Below, in pieces: positions 1 to 8,400 of a stretch of DNA of 64,000 nt. Origin of the DNA: Shinella granuli (GTDB lineage: Bacteria; Pseudomonadota; Alphaproteobacteria; Rhizobiales; Rhizobiaceae). The translations under genes and the position numbers were made by a program. The stretch lies in contig NZ_SLVX01000005.1 in NCBI RefSeq assembly GCF_004341885.1, positions 1 through 64,000 of the forward strand. The letters are read 5' to 3'. Position 1 is the first letter of the stretch; each line of letters begins with the position of its first letter. A model generated the notes under the pieces. The model did no database searches. It was not told the DNA's origin and saw nothing but the letters and a program-made list of their open reading frames with translations.

Positions 1-55
1 CGCTCGGGCTTAAGCCCTCCCGGCGGTCTCAGGCCGGCGCCGCAGTGGCCGACTT

Positions 56-460
56 TTGCTCCGCCCCGTGGCCGGTTTTTACTCCGCCGTTGACAGCGAT
101 CCGACGCCGAACGGCTACAGCACGGCGGTCATCGTGCCTGCCGGTGCCAAAATTGCCTATATTTCGGGACAGGGCGGCCAGGACAGCATGGGAGCATTGT
201 CACCCGACTTCGCGGCCCAGGTGAAACAAGCCTATGTAAATTTGCGCGCCGCCCTCGAAGCGCTCGGCGCCAAGCCGGACCAGGTCGCCAAACTCACCGT
301 TTTCGTGGTCGATCACGATATGTCAAAGCTTGGGGTACTGACCCGGAACGTCACGGAAATGTTCGGTGACAGGCTGCCCGCGCAGACCTTGGTTCCAGTT
401 CCCAAGCTGGCAATAGACCCCATGCTTTTCGAGGTGGAAGCCGTGGTCGTTCTGAACTAG
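56..460 (+). CDS. RidA (YjgF/YER057c/UK114) family protein
   Basis: About 134 residues, the usual RidA length. The family typically hydrolyses reactive enamine/imine intermediates released by PLP enzymes in the cytosol. Visible family features are the YISGQGG strand near residue 36, the DFAAQVKQAYVNLRAALEALGA helix region near 51-72, the KLTVFVVD strand near 79-86 and a C-terminal hydrophobic strand ending in VEAVVVLN. An in-frame stop lies at 11-13 and the only usable start before the conserved part is a TTG at 56, so the extreme N-terminus may differ from relatives or be slightly eroded. Its stop shares a CTAG with the stop of a small opposing ORF. No PLP enzyme is adjacent inside the window, so the substrate context is unknown. 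Confidence 0.8.
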   Translation: MLRPVAGFYSAVDSDPTPNGYSTAVIVPAGAKIAYISGQGGQDSMGALSPDFAAQVKQAYVNLRAALEALGAKPDQVAKLTVFVVDHDMSKLGVLTRNVTEMFGDRLPAQTLVPVPKLAIDPMLFEVEAVVVLN

Positions 461-630
461 CGGTCCCGCCACAGGGCCGCGCGAGCGGCCCGAACAGCCG
501 CGCTTGCCGTCGCGAAACTTCCAAGACCGCGACGGCTTTCTTCATCGTACAACAGGAATTTTCGCGACGGCTGCATGCGGTAGATGCCGGGCATGTCACC
601 CAAAAGGAAGTCCCTGGGCCGTAGGCACAT
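457..630 (-). CDS. Small hypothetical protein
   Basis: An unrecognised 57-residue reading frame starting at the ATG at 630, preceded on its strand by GGGAGG about nine bases upstream. It is basic, with a central stretch KFLLYDEESRRGLGSF and an Ala/Arg-rich C-terminal helix. It converges on the RidA gene and the two stop codons share the tetranucleotide CTAG at 457-460. The frame could be extended to a GTG at 663, but the ribosome-binding site favours the ATG. There is no domain I can name, and it could be a chance frame in a 400-base gap; the ribosome-binding site and the exact abutment to the neighbour argue mildly for a real gene. Confidence 0.35.
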   Translation of the reverse strand: MCLRPRDFLLGDMPGIYRMQPSRKFLLYDEESRRGLGSFATASAAVRAARAALWRDR

Positions 631-679
631 CTCGTAAACCGCCTCCCGGCCGGGGCGTGACACGATCCCAAAACGACTT

Positions 680-709
680 GGGCCCTCTACGTGCCAGGGT
701 CCCTTTTTT
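680..709 (+). terminator. Possible rho-independent terminator
   Basis: GGGCCCT (680-686) pairs with AGGG-T-CCC (696-703) with one bulged base, followed by six T residues (704-709). It lies 220 bases after the RidA stop and before the iron transport operon. It would end plus-strand transcription. The stem is short, so confidence is limited. Confidence 0.45.
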
Positions 710-781
710 CAGGGGAGGAACGATACATCGGCGATCCAGGCGTCCAACGCGTCATCGGATGCTGGACATGCATCGATAACT

Positions 782-796
782 TGAATACGAAGCTCA
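782..796. promoter_or_regulatory. Putative iron-responsive operator (IRO-box form)
   Basis: TGA-N9-TCA, the palindromic form described for the rhizobial iron regulator RirA, lies 63 bases upstream of the ATG of the iron-transport binding protein. Only six bases are fixed, so a match in a 150-base leader can arise by chance at the level of a few percent. The position and gene function make it plausible; regulation by RirA is inference. Confidence 0.4.
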
Positions 797-859
797 TAAT
801 ATCGGTTCCAAGGCATGTCGCAACATCTGTCAGCCCTCCGAAGCGCAAGGAAGCAAACC

Positions 860-1927
860 ATGTTTAGCCGCCTGATAATCTCATCCGTATTGGCCGGGTC
901 CGCTCTCATCTCAATGCCGGCCGCCTCTCAGGCGGAAAACGCCTTCGTCGATCATCGCGGCAAGACGATCACTTTCGCCAAGCCGCCGGAACGCGTCGTC
1001 ACGATCGTTCGTTCGGCGCCGATCATCTATCGCGCCATCGATGAGAAGGCGGATCACATCATCGGCATGAACAAGGATTCTCTGGTGCGCTATTTCACCA
1101 AGGGGATCTACGCCGAGCTGCTTCCGGAAATGGCGAAGATCGACACCAGCGCCGCCCAGGATGGCTTCGTGCCGAATGTCGAGGCCATTCTTGCGCAGAA
1201 GCCCGACGCCGTTATCCAGTGGGCGCATGACGAAAAGATCATCGAGCCGCTGGAGCGTGTCGGCCTCACCGTCGTGGCCTGGAAGTGCTGCACGGAGCAG
1301 GATCGTCTCGACTATCTCACCCTGACCGGCCAGATGACCGGTCGCGATGACCGCGCGCAGGCCATTTTGAAGGCCCAGTCCGACACGCTGGCATCGCTCG
1401 ATGCCAAGGTTGCGCAGCTCGATGCCGCCAAGCTCCCGACGGTGCTGCACATCGACAAGGTGGCCGACCAGATCCAGGTCATCGCGAATGGCTCGCAGAA
1501 CCTGGCCCTTAGCGGCGTGACCAATCCCGCGGCCGACAATACCGGGGAATGGTGGCGGACGGTGGATTTCGAACAACTGCTCGTCTGGAACCCCGACATC
1601 ATCGTCATCCCGGCCTATGCAGATGATCTCAACCCGAAGGATTTCTTCGACAATCCGGTTCTGGCCAGCCTCAAGGCGGTCAAGGAAAAGCGCGTCTACA
1701 AGCAGCCGGTCTTCGCCCGCACGCCCGACGCGCCGGAAATCTTCCTGACCTCCGAATGGCTCGCCGCCATCGCCCATGGCACCGATTTCGCGCCCGACTT
1801 CAAGACGCAGATCGCAAGCGTCTATGAACTGCTCTACGGGGCGAAGTTGACGGACGATCAGGTCAAGGCGATCCTCGAATCCGAACGCAACGCGCCCGCG
1901 GACAAGTATGTCGACATATTCGGCTAG
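860..1927 (+). CDS. Periplasmic iron/siderophore-type ABC substrate-binding protein
   Basis: A 355-residue FecB/BtuF-class (helical-backbone) binding protein that should deliver a ferric chelate, or a related metal chelate, to the permease encoded next. Residues 1-25 form a signal peptide with a hydrophobic core and an ASQA cleavage site. The mature protein opens with the family pattern (VDHRGKTITFAKPPERVVTI), and the second lobe carries WNPDIIVIPAY. I chose the ATG at 860 over the upstream in-frame ATG at 815 because AAGGAAG sits seven bases before it and the signal peptide then starts correctly. It is the first gene of a four-gene operon. The transported ligand cannot be read from the sequence. 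Confidence 0.85.
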   Translation: MFSRLIISSVLAGSALISMPAASQAENAFVDHRGKTITFAKPPERVVTIVRSAPIIYRAIDEKADHIIGMNKDSLVRYFTKGIYAELLPEMAKIDTSAAQDGFVPNVEAILAQKPDAVIQWAHDEKIIEPLERVGLTVVAWKCCTEQDRLDYLTLTGQMTGRDDRAQAILKAQSDTLASLDAKVAQLDAAKLPTVLHIDKVADQIQVIANGSQNLALSGVTNPAADNTGEWWRTVDFEQLLVWNPDIIVIPAYADDLNPKDFFDNPVLASLKAVKEKRVYKQPVFARTPDAPEIFLTSEWLAAIAHGTDFAPDFKTQIASVYELLYGAKLTDDQVKAILESERNAPADKYVDIFG

Positions 1928-1928
1928 A

Positions 1929-2978
1929 ATGCCCCAGCCAGCAACGAAAGGACGGAATCTCGGCGCGGTTTCCGTTCTCTCGATCCTCACCTGTCTGCTC
2001 GTCGCGGCGATCCTCTACTCGGTGACGATCGGGCGCTACGACCTCTCCGTGCGCGATGTCGCCTATATCCTGATCGACAACGTTCATCCCCTGGTCGTTC
2101 CCTACTGGGATCCGGTGCACGAAGTCGTGGTCGAGCAGGTACGCCTGCCGCGCATCATGGCCGCCGTCATCATCGGCTTCGGCCTTTCCGTGTCAGGCGC
2201 CGCCCTGCAGGGCCTCTTCCGCAATCCGCTCGTCGATCCCGGCGTCATCGGCGTGACGTCGGGCGCGGGTTTCGGCGGCACGCTCGCAATTCTCATGGGA
2301 TTGCAGGGCTACATCCTGCTGGCGATGGCCTTTCTCTTCGGCATCGGCAGCGTGCTTCTGGTCAAGCTGCTCTCGACCGTCCGCGGCCGGACAAGCATGC
2401 TGACACTCGTCCTTGCCGGCGTGGTCATCTCGGCCTTCTTCTCGGCGGCGATCTCCATCGCCAAGCTCCTTGCCGATCCTTTCCAGAAACTGCCCGCCAT
2501 CACCTACTGGCTGATGGGCAGCATCGCCTCGAGCAACTATCTCGACGTTCTGCTTCTGGTCGCGGCAGTCGGGCCATCCGCGGCCGCGATCTACCTCTTG
2601 CGCTTCCAGATCAACATCCTTTCGCTCGGCGAGGAGAAGGCCCGGGCGCTCGGAACGAAGGTCGTGCTGGTACAGTGGATCATCCTTGTCGCCTCGGCCC
2701 TGATTTCGGCCGGTGTCGTCGCAACATCCGGCATCATCGGCTGGGTGGGCCTGGTCATTCCGCATGTCGGCCGTGCGCTTGTCGGCGCCTCCCACCAGCG
2801 CCTGCTGCCGGTCTCCGGCGTTCTGGGCGCCATCTACCTTCTGCTTGTCGACGATCTCGCGCGCACCGTGACGACCGCGGAAATCCCGCTCGGCATCATT
2901 ACCGCACTGATCGGCGTTCCCGTCTTCGCGGTGATCCTGCGCCGCCTCCATGCCAGGGGAGGCTGGTCCAGTGATTGA
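1929..2978 (+). CDS. FecCD-family ABC transporter permease
   Basis: About 349 residues with the many hydrophobic segments expected of a FecCD/BtuC permease, which forms the homodimeric inner-membrane channel for iron chelates or cobalamin. Family landmarks include RLPRIMAAVIIGFGLSVSGA near residue 75 to 95, the GLFRNPLVDPGVIGVTSGAG loop just after it, and the cytoplasmic GWVGLVIPHVGRALVG coupling region near 275. The ATG at 1929 begins one base after the binding-protein stop; an in-frame ATG at 1908 would overlap that gene by 20 bases and is the alternative. The gene overlaps the following ATPase by eight bases, so the two are translationally coupled. Confidence 0.87.
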   Translation: MPQPATKGRNLGAVSVLSILTCLLVAAILYSVTIGRYDLSVRDVAYILIDNVHPLVVPYWDPVHEVVVEQVRLPRIMAAVIIGFGLSVSGAALQGLFRNPLVDPGVIGVTSGAGFGGTLAILMGLQGYILLAMAFLFGIGSVLLVKLLSTVRGRTSMLTLVLAGVVISAFFSAAISIAKLLADPFQKLPAITYWLMGSIASSNYLDVLLLVAAVGPSAAAIYLLRFQINILSLGEEKARALGTKVVLVQWIILVASALISAGVVATSGIIGWVGLVIPHVGRALVGASHQRLLPVSGVLGAIYLLLVDDLARTVTTAEIPLGIITALIGVPVFAVILRRLHARGGWSSD

Positions 2979-3732
2979 GGCAAGCAACCTCACCGTCGAA
3001 CGTGGCGGCAGGACCATCCTGCAGGACTACAGTATCACGCTCGATCGCGGGCGAACCCTTGCCGTGCTCGGCGCCAACGGCGTCGGCAAGACGACCCTTA
3101 TCAGCACCCTGATCGGCGTGTTGAAGCCGAGGTCCGGCAGGCTGCGGATCGGCGGGCAGGTCGGTTTCGTGCCGCAGCTCTTCGAGGCACCCTTCTCCTA
3201 CTCCGCGCTCGACATCGCGCTGATGGGGCGGGCACGCCACCTTGGCCTTTTCGGTGCGCCGGGGCGGCGAGACTACGAGATCACACGTCATTATCTTGGC
3301 CTCCTCGGCATTCACCATCTGGAACCGCAGGCCTTCAATTCGCTGAGCGGCGGCCAGCGGCAACTCGTCATGATCGCCCAGGCGCTGGCGTCGGAGTGCG
3401 AATTGCTGGTGCTCGACGAGCCCTGCGCGGCGCTCGACTACAAGAACCAGGACAAGGTCCTTGGGCTCCTCGAACATCTCAGGCAAGCCCATGGAATGAC
3501 GATCGTCTTCTCGACGCACATGCCCCAGCATGCGGTGGAAATCGCAAGCGACGTGCTGCTGATGACGAGCGGAAGCAGCTATATCTGTGGGCCGGCGGCT
3601 AACGCGCTCAGCGCCGAGAACCTCACCGTGCTCTACGATCTGCCGATCGCGCGGGCGGATTTTGCCGGCGTCGGCAAACACACCTATGCACCTCTGTTCC
3701 GTCATGATGGAGCACACCACGATGCTGGATAA
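2971..3732 (+). CDS. Iron-chelate ABC transporter ATP-binding protein
   Basis: About 253 residues forming the cytoplasmic ATPase of the importer. Walker A is GANGVGKTT near residues 34-42, the ABC signature LSGGQRQ near 125-131, and Walker B ELLVLDEP near 144-151, followed by the switch-histidine strand IVFSTHMPQHA. I chose the GTG at 2971 over the ATG at 2950 because GGGGAGG lies nine bases before the GTG, giving an eight-base overlap with the permease. It overlaps the next gene by 11 bases, which ties that unknown gene to the transporter at the translational level. Confidence 0.87.
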   Translation: MIEASNLTVERGGRTILQDYSITLDRGRTLAVLGANGVGKTTLISTLIGVLKPRSGRLRIGGQVGFVPQLFEAPFSYSALDIALMGRARHLGLFGAPGRRDYEITRHYLGLLGIHHLEPQAFNSLSGGQRQLVMIAQALASECELLVLDEPCAALDYKNQDKVLGLLEHLRQAHGMTIVFSTHMPQHAVEIASDVLLMTSGSSYICGPAANALSAENLTVLYDLPIARADFAGVGKHTYAPLFRHDGAHHDAG

Positions 3733-5020
3733 AACCACGACCGGCAAGGGCATTGCCTATGTTCACTGGGGCAATAGCTGGCAGTTGAGAAGCTTCCAGG
3801 ACTTCAATCACTATATCGACGACCTCGTCTACATCCACGACCTGCCGTCCGTCGACCTTTCGGCCTATGCGGCTGTCATCATGCCGGATGCGATGGACGC
3901 GGAGGCGCCGCGGCCCTACGCGCGGCAATTGAACGCCTATCTGCAGGGCGGCGGCTTCCTCATCGTGTGCCTGCAAGGCCATGCCGACTGGCTCGACATT
4001 CCGGAACTGACCTGGCAGCCCGGAAACTGCCGCGACTGGCTGTGGTGGACGAAGGGCGAGAAGCTGGAGGTGACGCTTTCCGCCCCGCATCACCCGATCA
4101 CCGAAAGCATGCCGCTCTCGCATATGAGCTGGCATTGGGGCGGCTCCTACAATGTACCGGACGGCGCAAGATCGATCGTCGAGATCGAGGGCGCCGGACG
4201 CAGCCTTTTTCTCGACTTCCCATCGCTTGCCGGCGGCGGTCGGCTGATGCTCGCGACGCTGGACCCGCACTCGCACAACGGCCAGCGCTTCATGCCCGCG
4301 ACGACGCGCTTTCTGCAATCCTTCTACCCCTGGCTCAATCGCGAGCTTGGCATCGAGCGGCCGGCAAGAAACCGCTTCACCTACCTGCAGTGCTCGCATG
4401 TTCCGTCGGAATGGCGTCCGGACTGGATCGAGGACGGCCTAAGCCGCGCAGGCTTCGAACTCACCTTCGCGCCGCTCGACCGGCTCGGTCCGGACCTCTT
4501 GGAGACAACCGACACGCTCTATATTCCCAGCAGCCATGACGAGGTCTTCCTCAAGCGCCGATCAGCCGATCTCCTGGCGTTTCTGGCAGGCGGCGGCAAC
4601 CTCATCATCTGCGCGGAGCCCTGCCAGCCCTGGCTCGACTTCATGGCGCCGTTCCACGCCGTTTCGCCGCGGCCGTTCACCAACATCAAGGTCCGCGTGC
4701 GCAACGACCGGTTTGGCATCTTCGGTGATCTCGGGGAGGATTTCGACGGTTGGCAGGGCGTCTTCGGCCAGTATGCCCGCGGTTGGACCGACCCGCCTCC
4801 CGGGGCGATCTGGCTGACGGACGTAGGCCCGCCAAACGACCCAAAACCGGCGGACTGGATCTGGCGCTATCCGACGACGGCGGGACGCGGTGGGTTCGTC
4901 TTCATGCACAATGGCGACAACATGACCCGCTATCCGGACCACGGACCCAAAAAGGAGGCGCTTGTGGCAAACATCGCTGTCGCGCTTCGGCGGCTTTCAC
5001 TGGGTGAGTTGCTGTTTTAG
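3722..5020 (+). CDS. Unrecognised protein with duplicated amidotransferase-like halves
   Basis: A 432-residue protein with no signal peptide or membrane segment that I cannot assign to a named family. It looks internally duplicated. The first half has NAYLQGGGFLIVC followed by WLD (about residues 70-95), and the second has LAFLAGGGNLIIC followed by WLD (about 285-305), each preceded by a short strand ending in IMPDA or YIPSS. Such alternating strands with a GGG turn and Cys after a strand resemble class I glutamine-amidotransferase/ThuA-like folds; this is inference. The ATG at 3722 has GGAG eight bases upstream and the gene overlaps the iron-transport ATPase by 11 bases. It may process the imported chelate or sense it. 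The function is unknown. Confidence 0.75.
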   Translation: MLDKTTTGKGIAYVHWGNSWQLRSFQDFNHYIDDLVYIHDLPSVDLSAYAAVIMPDAMDAEAPRPYARQLNAYLQGGGFLIVCLQGHADWLDIPELTWQPGNCRDWLWWTKGEKLEVTLSAPHHPITESMPLSHMSWHWGGSYNVPDGARSIVEIEGAGRSLFLDFPSLAGGGRLMLATLDPHSHNGQRFMPATTRFLQSFYPWLNRELGIERPARNRFTYLQCSHVPSEWRPDWIEDGLSRAGFELTFAPLDRLGPDLLETTDTLYIPSSHDEVFLKRRSADLLAFLAGGGNLIICAEPCQPWLDFMAPFHAVSPRPFTNIKVRVRNDRFGIFGDLGEDFDGWQGVFGQYARGWTDPPPGAIWLTDVGPPNDPKPADWIWRYPTTAGRGGFVFMHNGDNMTRYPDHGPKKEALVANIAVALRRLSLGELLF

Positions 5021-5178
5021 AGCATTCCGCGGATGGAATAAGCTGCCGGCCGAACGGAACCGCATCGATCCGGGCTTGGACAAGAGCCAACCGCTTTGAT
5101 CATCGTCGGATCACGAGGATGGCACAAGGTCGAATGCCGAAGGAAGGTTGCGGCGCCAATCGACGCAGGTCTTAAAGG
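5021..5178. other. Gap without a recognised gene
   Basis: Between the duplicated unknown gene and the HNH-like gene. It begins with a short AGAGCATTCCGC sequence similar to the ends of the dispersed palindromic repeats elsewhere in the window but lacks the matching arm. I see no open frame with a convincing start. Confidence 0.4.
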
Positions 5179-5430
5179 TCAGCCTCTGACAGGAAACATG
5201 TCTTCGCCATAGTGGTGAAGCCTCGTGTGATGCCGACGGCATAACCACCGAACCTTCAAAGGCTCATCATATCGATCGTGATGAGCATCGACCGCTTCCG
5301 CCCCGCAAACCTCGCAGGTTTGCTTTGCCAGCTCGCCTGACTTCACCGCTCGCTGCACGGCGAGGTGCGCGTCGTATTTGCCGGGATTGGCACGACGCCA
5401 ATTTGCTTGGCGGGTATCGGTTTTCAGCAT
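5179..5430 (-). CDS. Small HNH-like zinc-motif protein
   Basis: An 83-residue basic protein. It has the pattern CEVCG (Cys39, Cys42), AHH (His50-51), C64, and paired histidines at 67-68 and 72-73, matching the treble-clef zinc and HNH-nuclease-like small proteins often found in phage and mobile DNA. The middle helix KYDAHLAVQRAVKSGEL is typical of that group. The frame stays open upstream to 5631, but the region before the ATG at 5430 has no family resemblance. The neighbouring DNA is less codon-biased than the rest of the window, which suggests a decayed mobile or phage fragment. Nuclease activity is inferred only from the motif. Confidence 0.6.
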   Translation of the reverse strand: MLKTDTRQANWRRANPGKYDAHLAVQRAVKSGELAKQTCEVCGAEAVDAHHDRYDEPLKVRWLCRRHHTRLHHYGEDMFPVRG

Positions 5431-5788
5431 CGCTGCGCTTTCACTCAAGGTTGGCCTGCCGTTCCAGGGTAGCCGATACCATGGCGGCGAGGATGTTGCC
5501 TCTCTCCCCACAATAGAGTTGGTCGTCGCGACGTCAACGCTTTGCGTCGTCAAGAGGCAGGCGACAGCACCAAGAGAGGTAAATGCTGCCCTCCTCCTCG
5601 TGGATTCGTCGATTCGTGACGTTCGCGCCATCGCGCCGGAACGAGACCGAAGGGATCACCCCTCGGCAGTCTGGCTCAAGTGCAAGGCGCTCTGCTGCGG
5701 CACTACTGTCGTGATCAAGCCTGCGGCCACAAGCCGCAGCATTACAAGCGTGTTCCGCCACAGGAAGCGCGCACCCTGCTCAAGCAGT
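5431..5788. other. Gene-poor stretch, possibly degraded mobile DNA
   Basis: About 358 bases between the HNH-like gene and the XRE-type regulator. Base composition and codon pattern look unlike the flanking genes. One plus-strand frame remains open from about 5641 to a stop near 5800, giving a Cys- and His-containing tail, but without a start or recognisable domain. It is probably remnant sequence. Confidence 0.35.
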
Positions 5789-6583
5789 TCATGCCTCATT
5801 GAACGGAATGGAAATGGCGGGGTTTTCGCTTGCGTCGAGGAATTCGCGCACCGTCGGGGGAAGCTGCCGCGAGCCCGGCTGCAGCACGCCGCAGCGGGAC
5901 AGCAATTGGCGCCGGTCGGTATCCGTGCCGAGGTGGCGCCAGATGACGCGCGAGGCATAGGGAAGGTTCTGCTTCCGCCAGGAAACACCCATCGTCATGC
6001 CCTTCAGATAGATGCGCTGGTGCGTTTCGAAGGGCGTCAGGATCGTCTGCGCGATCATCGGCTCAGGCCCGGTGCTGCGCTCGACGACGAAGATGCGGTT
6101 GCGGAGAAACGAGGCGAGGCCGACATATTTCGAGAACTGGCGGATTTCATGCGGCCGGTCCTGGATGCGTTCGATGGATTTCACGCGCACCGCACCTTCG
6201 TGCTCGTCCAGCCGGGCACAGGAGCAGACGATCATGCCCGGCCACGAGAGCGAGACGTGATAGGTCTGGTAGTAGCCGAGATGCCGGCGAAGCGACGGCA
6301 GGTTGCCGGGAAAGCAGGTATGCAGCACGTCGGTGCCGAAGGCCCCGCCGGCCGCGCTCACGAGGCGCAGCTCGAACTGGGCCGGGTCGAGCGAAAAGTC
6401 GGCCGGCCTGACGCCGAAGAAGGCCGCGATCCGCGCCAGATTGTGCGGCGAGGGAACCGCCTCGCCGTTCACATAGCGGTTGAACTGCTGGCGGTTGACG
6501 CCGAGTTGGCGGCAGATTTCCGACACCGACTTGCGGGTGCTGCAGGCATGCCGGAGATTGATCGGGAAAGACGTCGGCTGCAT
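5789..6583 (-). CDS. XRE-family (Cro/CI-type HTH) transcriptional regulator
   Basis: 264 residues. The first 60 form a Cro/CI helix-turn-helix: SVSEICRQLGVNRQQFNRYVNGEAVPSPHNL is the classic scan, recognition and capping pattern. The remaining 200 residues are an effector or oligomerisation domain with no fold I can name; it contains HLGYYQTYHVSLSWPGMIVC and a conserved-looking IYLKGMTMGVSWRKQNLPYASRVIW stretch. It is divergent from the peptide-binding-protein and hydrolase pair. Phased direct repeats lie just upstream of its start, so it most likely controls that pair and itself. The inducer is unknown. Confidence 0.8.
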   Translation of the reverse strand: MQPTSFPINLRHACSTRKSVSEICRQLGVNRQQFNRYVNGEAVPSPHNLARIAAFFGVRPADFSLDPAQFELRLVSAAGGAFGTDVLHTCFPGNLPSLRRHLGYYQTYHVSLSWPGMIVCSCARLDEHEGAVRVKSIERIQDRPHEIRQFSKYVGLASFLRNRIFVVERSTGPEPMIAQTILTPFETHQRIYLKGMTMGVSWRKQNLPYASRVIWRHLGTDTDRRQLLSRCGVLQPGSRQLPPTVREFLDASENPAISIPFNEA

Positions 6584-6603
6584 GGTTCACTCCAGGAAAC
6601 AAG

Positions 6604-6640
6604 AGCGTAAAGCAGCGTAAAATCGCGTCAAGTCGTGAAA
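6604..6640. promoter_or_regulatory. Phased direct repeats, candidate XRE operator
   Basis: The sequence GCGTAAA recurs at 6605-6611 and 6615-6621, then GCGTCAA at 6625-6631 and the related CGTGAAA at 6634-6640. The spacing is close to ten bases, one helical turn, so the copies face the same side of the helix. They lie 21 bases from the regulator ATG and 85 bases from the divergent binding-protein ATG. Direct-repeat operators are compatible with an HTH protein binding cooperatively. Ownership by the adjacent XRE regulator is inference. Confidence 0.5.
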
Positions 6641-6724
6641 TTCTCACCAGCCCCCATCTTCGCTACGATTTCCTCGAAAGCTCCGGTGGATGTCCGGGGC
6701 CGCACAAAATGGGGAACCCACGAC

Positions 6725-8308
6725 ATGACGCGCATCTGGAAGCCTGATGTAAATTCCACCGGCGGCCTCAAGCGCCGCGAGTTCCTCGGCGGTGCAGCCG
6801 CCCTCGGCGTGCTCGCCGCAACAGCGGCGACCCTTGCATCGGGGCGCGCGCTCGCGCAGGAGCCGAAGCGCGGCGGGCATCTGAAGCTCGGCCTGAAGGG
6901 CGGCGCTGCGACGGATACGCTTGATCCGGCAGGCTACAGCGCCGGTGTCGCCTTCGTGACGGGCCGTTGCTGGGGAGATACGCTGGTCGAATCCCATCCT
7001 GATACCGGCGTCGCCGTCCCGGCCCTTGCCGAATCCTGGGAAGCCTCCGCCGATGCCGCGACCTGGACCTTCAAGATCCGCAAGGGCGTCACGTTCCACG
7101 ACGGCAGCCCGATGACCATCGCCGACGTGCTCGCCACGCTGAAGCGGCACTCCGATGCCGGCTCCAAGTCGGGCGCGCTCGGGCTTCTCGGCTCGATCAG
7201 GTCCTTCGAGGACAAGGCGGGCGACCTGGTGATCACGCTCGCCGAAGGCAATGCCGACCTGCCGCTGATCCTCTCGGACTACCACCTGATCATCCAGCCG
7301 GGCGGAGGCGTGGAAAACCCCAATGCGGCGATCGGCACCGGCCCCTACAAGCTGGCCTCCTTCGAGGCGGGCGTGCGTACGACCTTCGAGAAGAACGCGA
7401 ACGACTGGCGTTCTGACCGCGGCTTCGTCGACAGCGTCGAGATCATCGTCATGAACGACACGACCGCGCGCATCGCGGCGCTGTCGTCCGGTCAGGTCCA
7501 CTTCATCAGCGCGGTGGAGCCCAAGACCGTCGAACTCCTGAAGCGCGCGCCGATCGTCGAAATCCTCCAGACCGGCGGCAAGGGCTTCTACAGTTTCCTG
7601 ATGCATTGCGACACGGCACCGTTCGACAACAACGATCTGCGCCTCGCGCTGAAATACGCCATCGACCGCCAGGAGATCCTCGACCGGGCGCTCAGCGGCT
7701 ACGGCACGCTCGGCAACGATTATCCGGTCAATGCGGCCTATGCCCTCGCCCCTGACGGTATCGAGCAGCGCACCTTCGACCCGGACAAGGCCGCCTTCCA
7801 CTACAAGAAATCCGGCCATTCCGGCCCGATCCTCCTGCGCACCGCCGAAGCCGCCTTTCCCGGCGCGGTCGATGCCGCCGTGCTCTTCCAGGAGAGCGCC
7901 AAGAAGGCCGGCATCGCCATCGACGTCAAGCGCGAGCCGGATGACGGCTACTGGACGAACGTCTGGAACGTCCAGCCCTTCTCCGCGTCCTACTGGGGCG
8001 GGCGCCCGACACAGGATTCACGCTATTCCACCTCCTATGTCTCCAATGCCGAATGGAACGACACGCGCTTCAAGCGGCCGGATTTCGACAAGCTGGTCCT
8101 CCAGGCAAGGGCCGAGCTCGACGAAACCAAGCGCCGCGCGCTCTACAAGACCATGGCGCTCATCGTGCGCGACGAGGGCGGCCTGATCCTGCCGGTCTTC
8201 AACGACTACCTCAACGCCTGCTCCAAACAGGTGAAGGGCTATGTCCACGACATCGGCAACGACGTCTCCAACGGCTATGTCGCAAGCCGGGTCTGGCTCG
8301 ACGCCTGA
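6725..8308 (+). CDS. Tat-exported peptide-type ABC substrate-binding protein (SBP_bac_5)
   Basis: 527 residues of the dipeptide/oligopeptide/nickel-binding family 5. The N-terminus is a twin-arginine signal (KRREFLGG at residues 16-23, hydrophobic stretch, ALA before Gln45), so it is exported folded. Family features include TLDPAGYSAG, the LAESWEASADAATWTFKIRKG region near 105-125 and FHDGSPMT after it. It normally partners two permeases and one or two ATPases, yet none is encoded here. It is followed 92 bases later by a CocE-type hydrolase and is divergent from an XRE regulator. The likely role is capture of a peptide-like or acylated compound, with membrane components supplied from elsewhere. 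Confidence 0.83.
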   Translation: MTRIWKPDVNSTGGLKRREFLGGAAALGVLAATAATLASGRALAQEPKRGGHLKLGLKGGAATDTLDPAGYSAGVAFVTGRCWGDTLVESHPDTGVAVPALAESWEASADAATWTFKIRKGVTFHDGSPMTIADVLATLKRHSDAGSKSGALGLLGSIRSFEDKAGDLVITLAEGNADLPLILSDYHLIIQPGGGVENPNAAIGTGPYKLASFEAGVRTTFEKNANDWRSDRGFVDSVEIIVMNDTTARIAALSSGQVHFISAVEPKTVELLKRAPIVEILQTGGKGFYSFLMHCDTAPFDNNDLRLALKYAIDRQEILDRALSGYGTLGNDYPVNAAYALAPDGIEQRTFDPDKAAFHYKKSGHSGPILLRTAEAAFPGAVDAAVLFQESAKKAGIAIDVKREPDDGYWTNVWNVQPFSASYWGGRPTQDSRYSTSYVSNAEWNDTRFKRPDFDKLVLQARAELDETKRRALYKTMALIVRDEGGLILPVFNDYLNACSKQVKGYVHDIGNDVSNGYVASRVWLDA

Positions 8309-8400
8309 CCTTATGCCTCTATGTCCATGACCGGGGGATGCAGCGCCCCGCGCTGCATCCCCCGATGAAACCCGCCTCTCCCGCCAAACGGACGCCCGCC

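Noticed and set aside
5641-5800. An open plus-strand frame with a Cys/His-containing tail
   Set aside because: There is no start or family match, and it lies in atypical DNA. It may be a decayed fragment but cannot be supported as a gene.
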